Below, in pieces: positions 24,782 to 25,523 of a stretch of 25,523 nt of DNA; position 1 is the stretch's first letter, and every line of letters begins with the position of its first letter. Origin of the DNA: UBA4582 sp047630175. GTDB taxonomy: Bacteria > Pseudomonadota > Gammaproteobacteria > Pseudomonadales > Azotimanducaceae. The position numbers were made by a program, and so were the translations under genes. The notes below the pieces were generated by a model. It did not search any database, was not told where the DNA came from, and saw only the letters and a list, made by a program, of their open reading frames with translations. The stretch covers positions 1-25,523 of the forward strand of contig JBLHVI010000044.1 in the NCBI GenBank assembly GCA_047630175.1. Reading direction: 5' to 3'.

Positions 24782-25321
24782 ATGCGCCGACTGCTGATTA
24801 ACGTACATCTTTACCTTGCTGCTTTTCTAGCACCTATGTTGTTGCTAGTGGCTGTTTCCGGCGGCTTGTACCTGCTAAATATTAAAGGCGAAGTGACGCG
24901 AGAGGCTGTGGTAATGCCTGCAGGGAGCAATTTGGATACCGAAGCACCGACGTTGGAGGCCGACGTCCGCGCGCTATTGGCAGAGGCCGGCATTGCCCAC
25001 GAGTTTGAGTATCTGCGCGTCAGTAGCAACAAAGTCGTTACACGGCCCACATCGCGCGAACACTATCAATTTAATCTAGCCGCCACCGGCCTTACTGCAA
25101 CGCGTAATACGCCCGACCTGCAGGGGCGCATGATGGAATTACACAAGGGCCACGGTCCCGGTCTGTTTAAGGACTTTCAGAAGGTGTTGTCCGTAGGGCT
25201 CATGTTTATTGTGCTTAGTGGTCTTTGGCTGGGTATTAGCGCGCGCGGTTTGCGCAACAAAACGCTGCTGAGCACTATCGCCGGATTGATCGTTTTTCTT
25301 GGCGTGGTGTTTTTGGCGTAA
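24782..25321 (+). CDS. PepSY-associated membrane protein
   Basis: A 179-residue inner-membrane protein resembling short PepSY/PepSY_TM proteins. It opens with a basic MRRLLINVH and a membrane helix (about 10-33, AAFLAPMLLLVAVSGGLY), followed by a periplasmic PepSY-like domain of about 90 residues, the MMELHKGHGPGLFKDFQK segment, and two more helices (about 133-152 and 160-178). Histidine-containing HKGHG next to a helix is reminiscent of PepSY-type iron or haem-reductase relatives, but function is unknown. ATG at 24782 is preferred because it heads the helix; an open frame extends to TTG 24716 but no start there has a Shine-Dalgarno sequence. Confidence 0.8.
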   Translation: MRRLLINVHLYLAAFLAPMLLLVAVSGGLYLLNIKGEVTREAVVMPAGSNLDTEAPTLEADVRALLAEAGIAHEFEYLRVSSNKVVTRPTSREHYQFNLAATGLTATRNTPDLQGRMMELHKGHGPGLFKDFQKVLSVGLMFIVLSGLWLGISARGLRNKTLLSTIAGLIVFLGVVFLA

Positions 25322-25342
25322 AGAACTGATTCCGCTGTATTC

Positions 25343-25371
25343 TTGACAATAATCGAGTGAAACTAGAGAAT
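25343..25371 (+). promoter_or_regulatory. Promoter of the tRNA-Met transcript
   Basis: A perfect -35 box TTGACA (25343-25348), a 17-base spacer and the -10 GAGAAT (25366-25371, four of six). The bases after it (GCGCC) form a GC-rich discriminator as in stringently controlled stable-RNA promoters. Transcription would begin near 25378, about 70 bases before the tRNA. Confidence 0.6.
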
Positions 25372-25448
25372 GCGCCTCCTTGATAGGTATCGCCGCCCGG
25401 TGACGCCCTTCAAGGCGAAGAAAGTTACAAAAAAGAAGAAGTTGATAT

Positions 25449-25523
25449 GGCTACGTAGCTCAGTTGGTTAGAGCACAGCATTCATAATGCTGGGGTCGGC
25501 AGTTCAAGTCTGCCCGTAGCTAC
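25449..25523 (+). tRNA. tRNA-Met elongator (anticodon CAT), cut by window end
   Basis: Acceptor GGCTACG, D-arm GCTC...GAGC, anticodon arm CAGCA-TTCATAA-TGCTG with anticodon CAT, variable loop GGGTC, and T-arm GGCAG-TTCAAGT-CTGCC. The sequence is very close to E. coli elongator tRNA-Met. The window ends after discriminator A73 and the first C of CCA. The 3' acceptor strand is CGTAGCT, so the terminal pair is G1-U72 rather than G1-C72. It is not the initiator: the acceptor lacks a 1-72 C/A mismatch and the anticodon stem lacks three G-C pairs. Confidence 0.96.

Overview
The window is a stretch of ordinary chromosome from a gammaproteobacterium. Both main gene blocks have the order I know from Pseudomonas and its relatives (nadD-rsfS-rlmH-mrdA-mrdB-mltB-rlpA-dacA-ybeD-lipB-lipA, and hemA-prfA-prmC-moeB divergent from a TPR lipoprotein-lolB-ispE-prs-rplY-pth-ychF). 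Details such as the L25 protein with a CTC domain, the LolB/LPP-type lipoproteins and the absence of proA suggest a marine or Cellvibrionales-like lineage of Pseudomonadales. The lineage is inference; I could not place it by alignment. I count 27 protein genes, two tRNA genes and no mobile element, integrase, CRISPR array or phage gene.

Layout. Positions 1-1000 hold an AT-rich pentapeptide-repeat gene (minus strand) and a gene-free stretch. Positions 994-3193 hold uppP (minus), a LON-substrate-binding-domain gene (plus) and a convergent, slightly overlapping DNA-3-methyladenine glycosylase gene (minus). Positions 3200-13328 form one long plus-strand run: NAD synthesis (nadD), ribosome factors (rsfS, rlmH), the cell-elongation murein machinery (mrdA/PBP2, mrdB/RodA, mltB, rlpA, dacA/PBP5) and lipoate attachment/synthesis (ybeD, lipB, lipA). 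It meets, tail to tail, the minus-strand hemA-prfA-prmC-moeB operon (13352-17361), whose genes overlap or nearly touch. After a 359-base divergent intergenic region comes the plus-strand run of TPR lipoprotein, lolB, ispE, tRNA-Gln(TTG), prs, rplY, pth, ychF, then a small PepSY-type membrane protein and an elongator tRNA-Met(CAT) cut by the window edge.

How the genes fit together. UppP recycles the undecaprenyl carrier that feeds lipid II to RodA/PBP2; MltB, RlpA and DacA trim or remodel the wall; LolB inserts lipoproteins (such as RlpA and the TPR protein) in the outer membrane. HemA charges the tRNA-Glu route to haem, PrfA and PrmC act in translation termination, and RsfS, RlmH, L25 and Pth act on the ribosome or tRNA.

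I did not find a convincing new biological system. The points most worth a second look are a lolB gene with an intact lipoprotein signal but no ATG/GTG/TTG start (best candidate ATT at 19475 behind a strong Shine-Dalgarno match), a SPOR domain in RlpA interrupted by a hydrophilic insert with a 12-base tandem repeat, a nadD leader with three phased CGCGGT repeats and a short ORF ending one base before nadD, and three consecutive hairpins after ychF.
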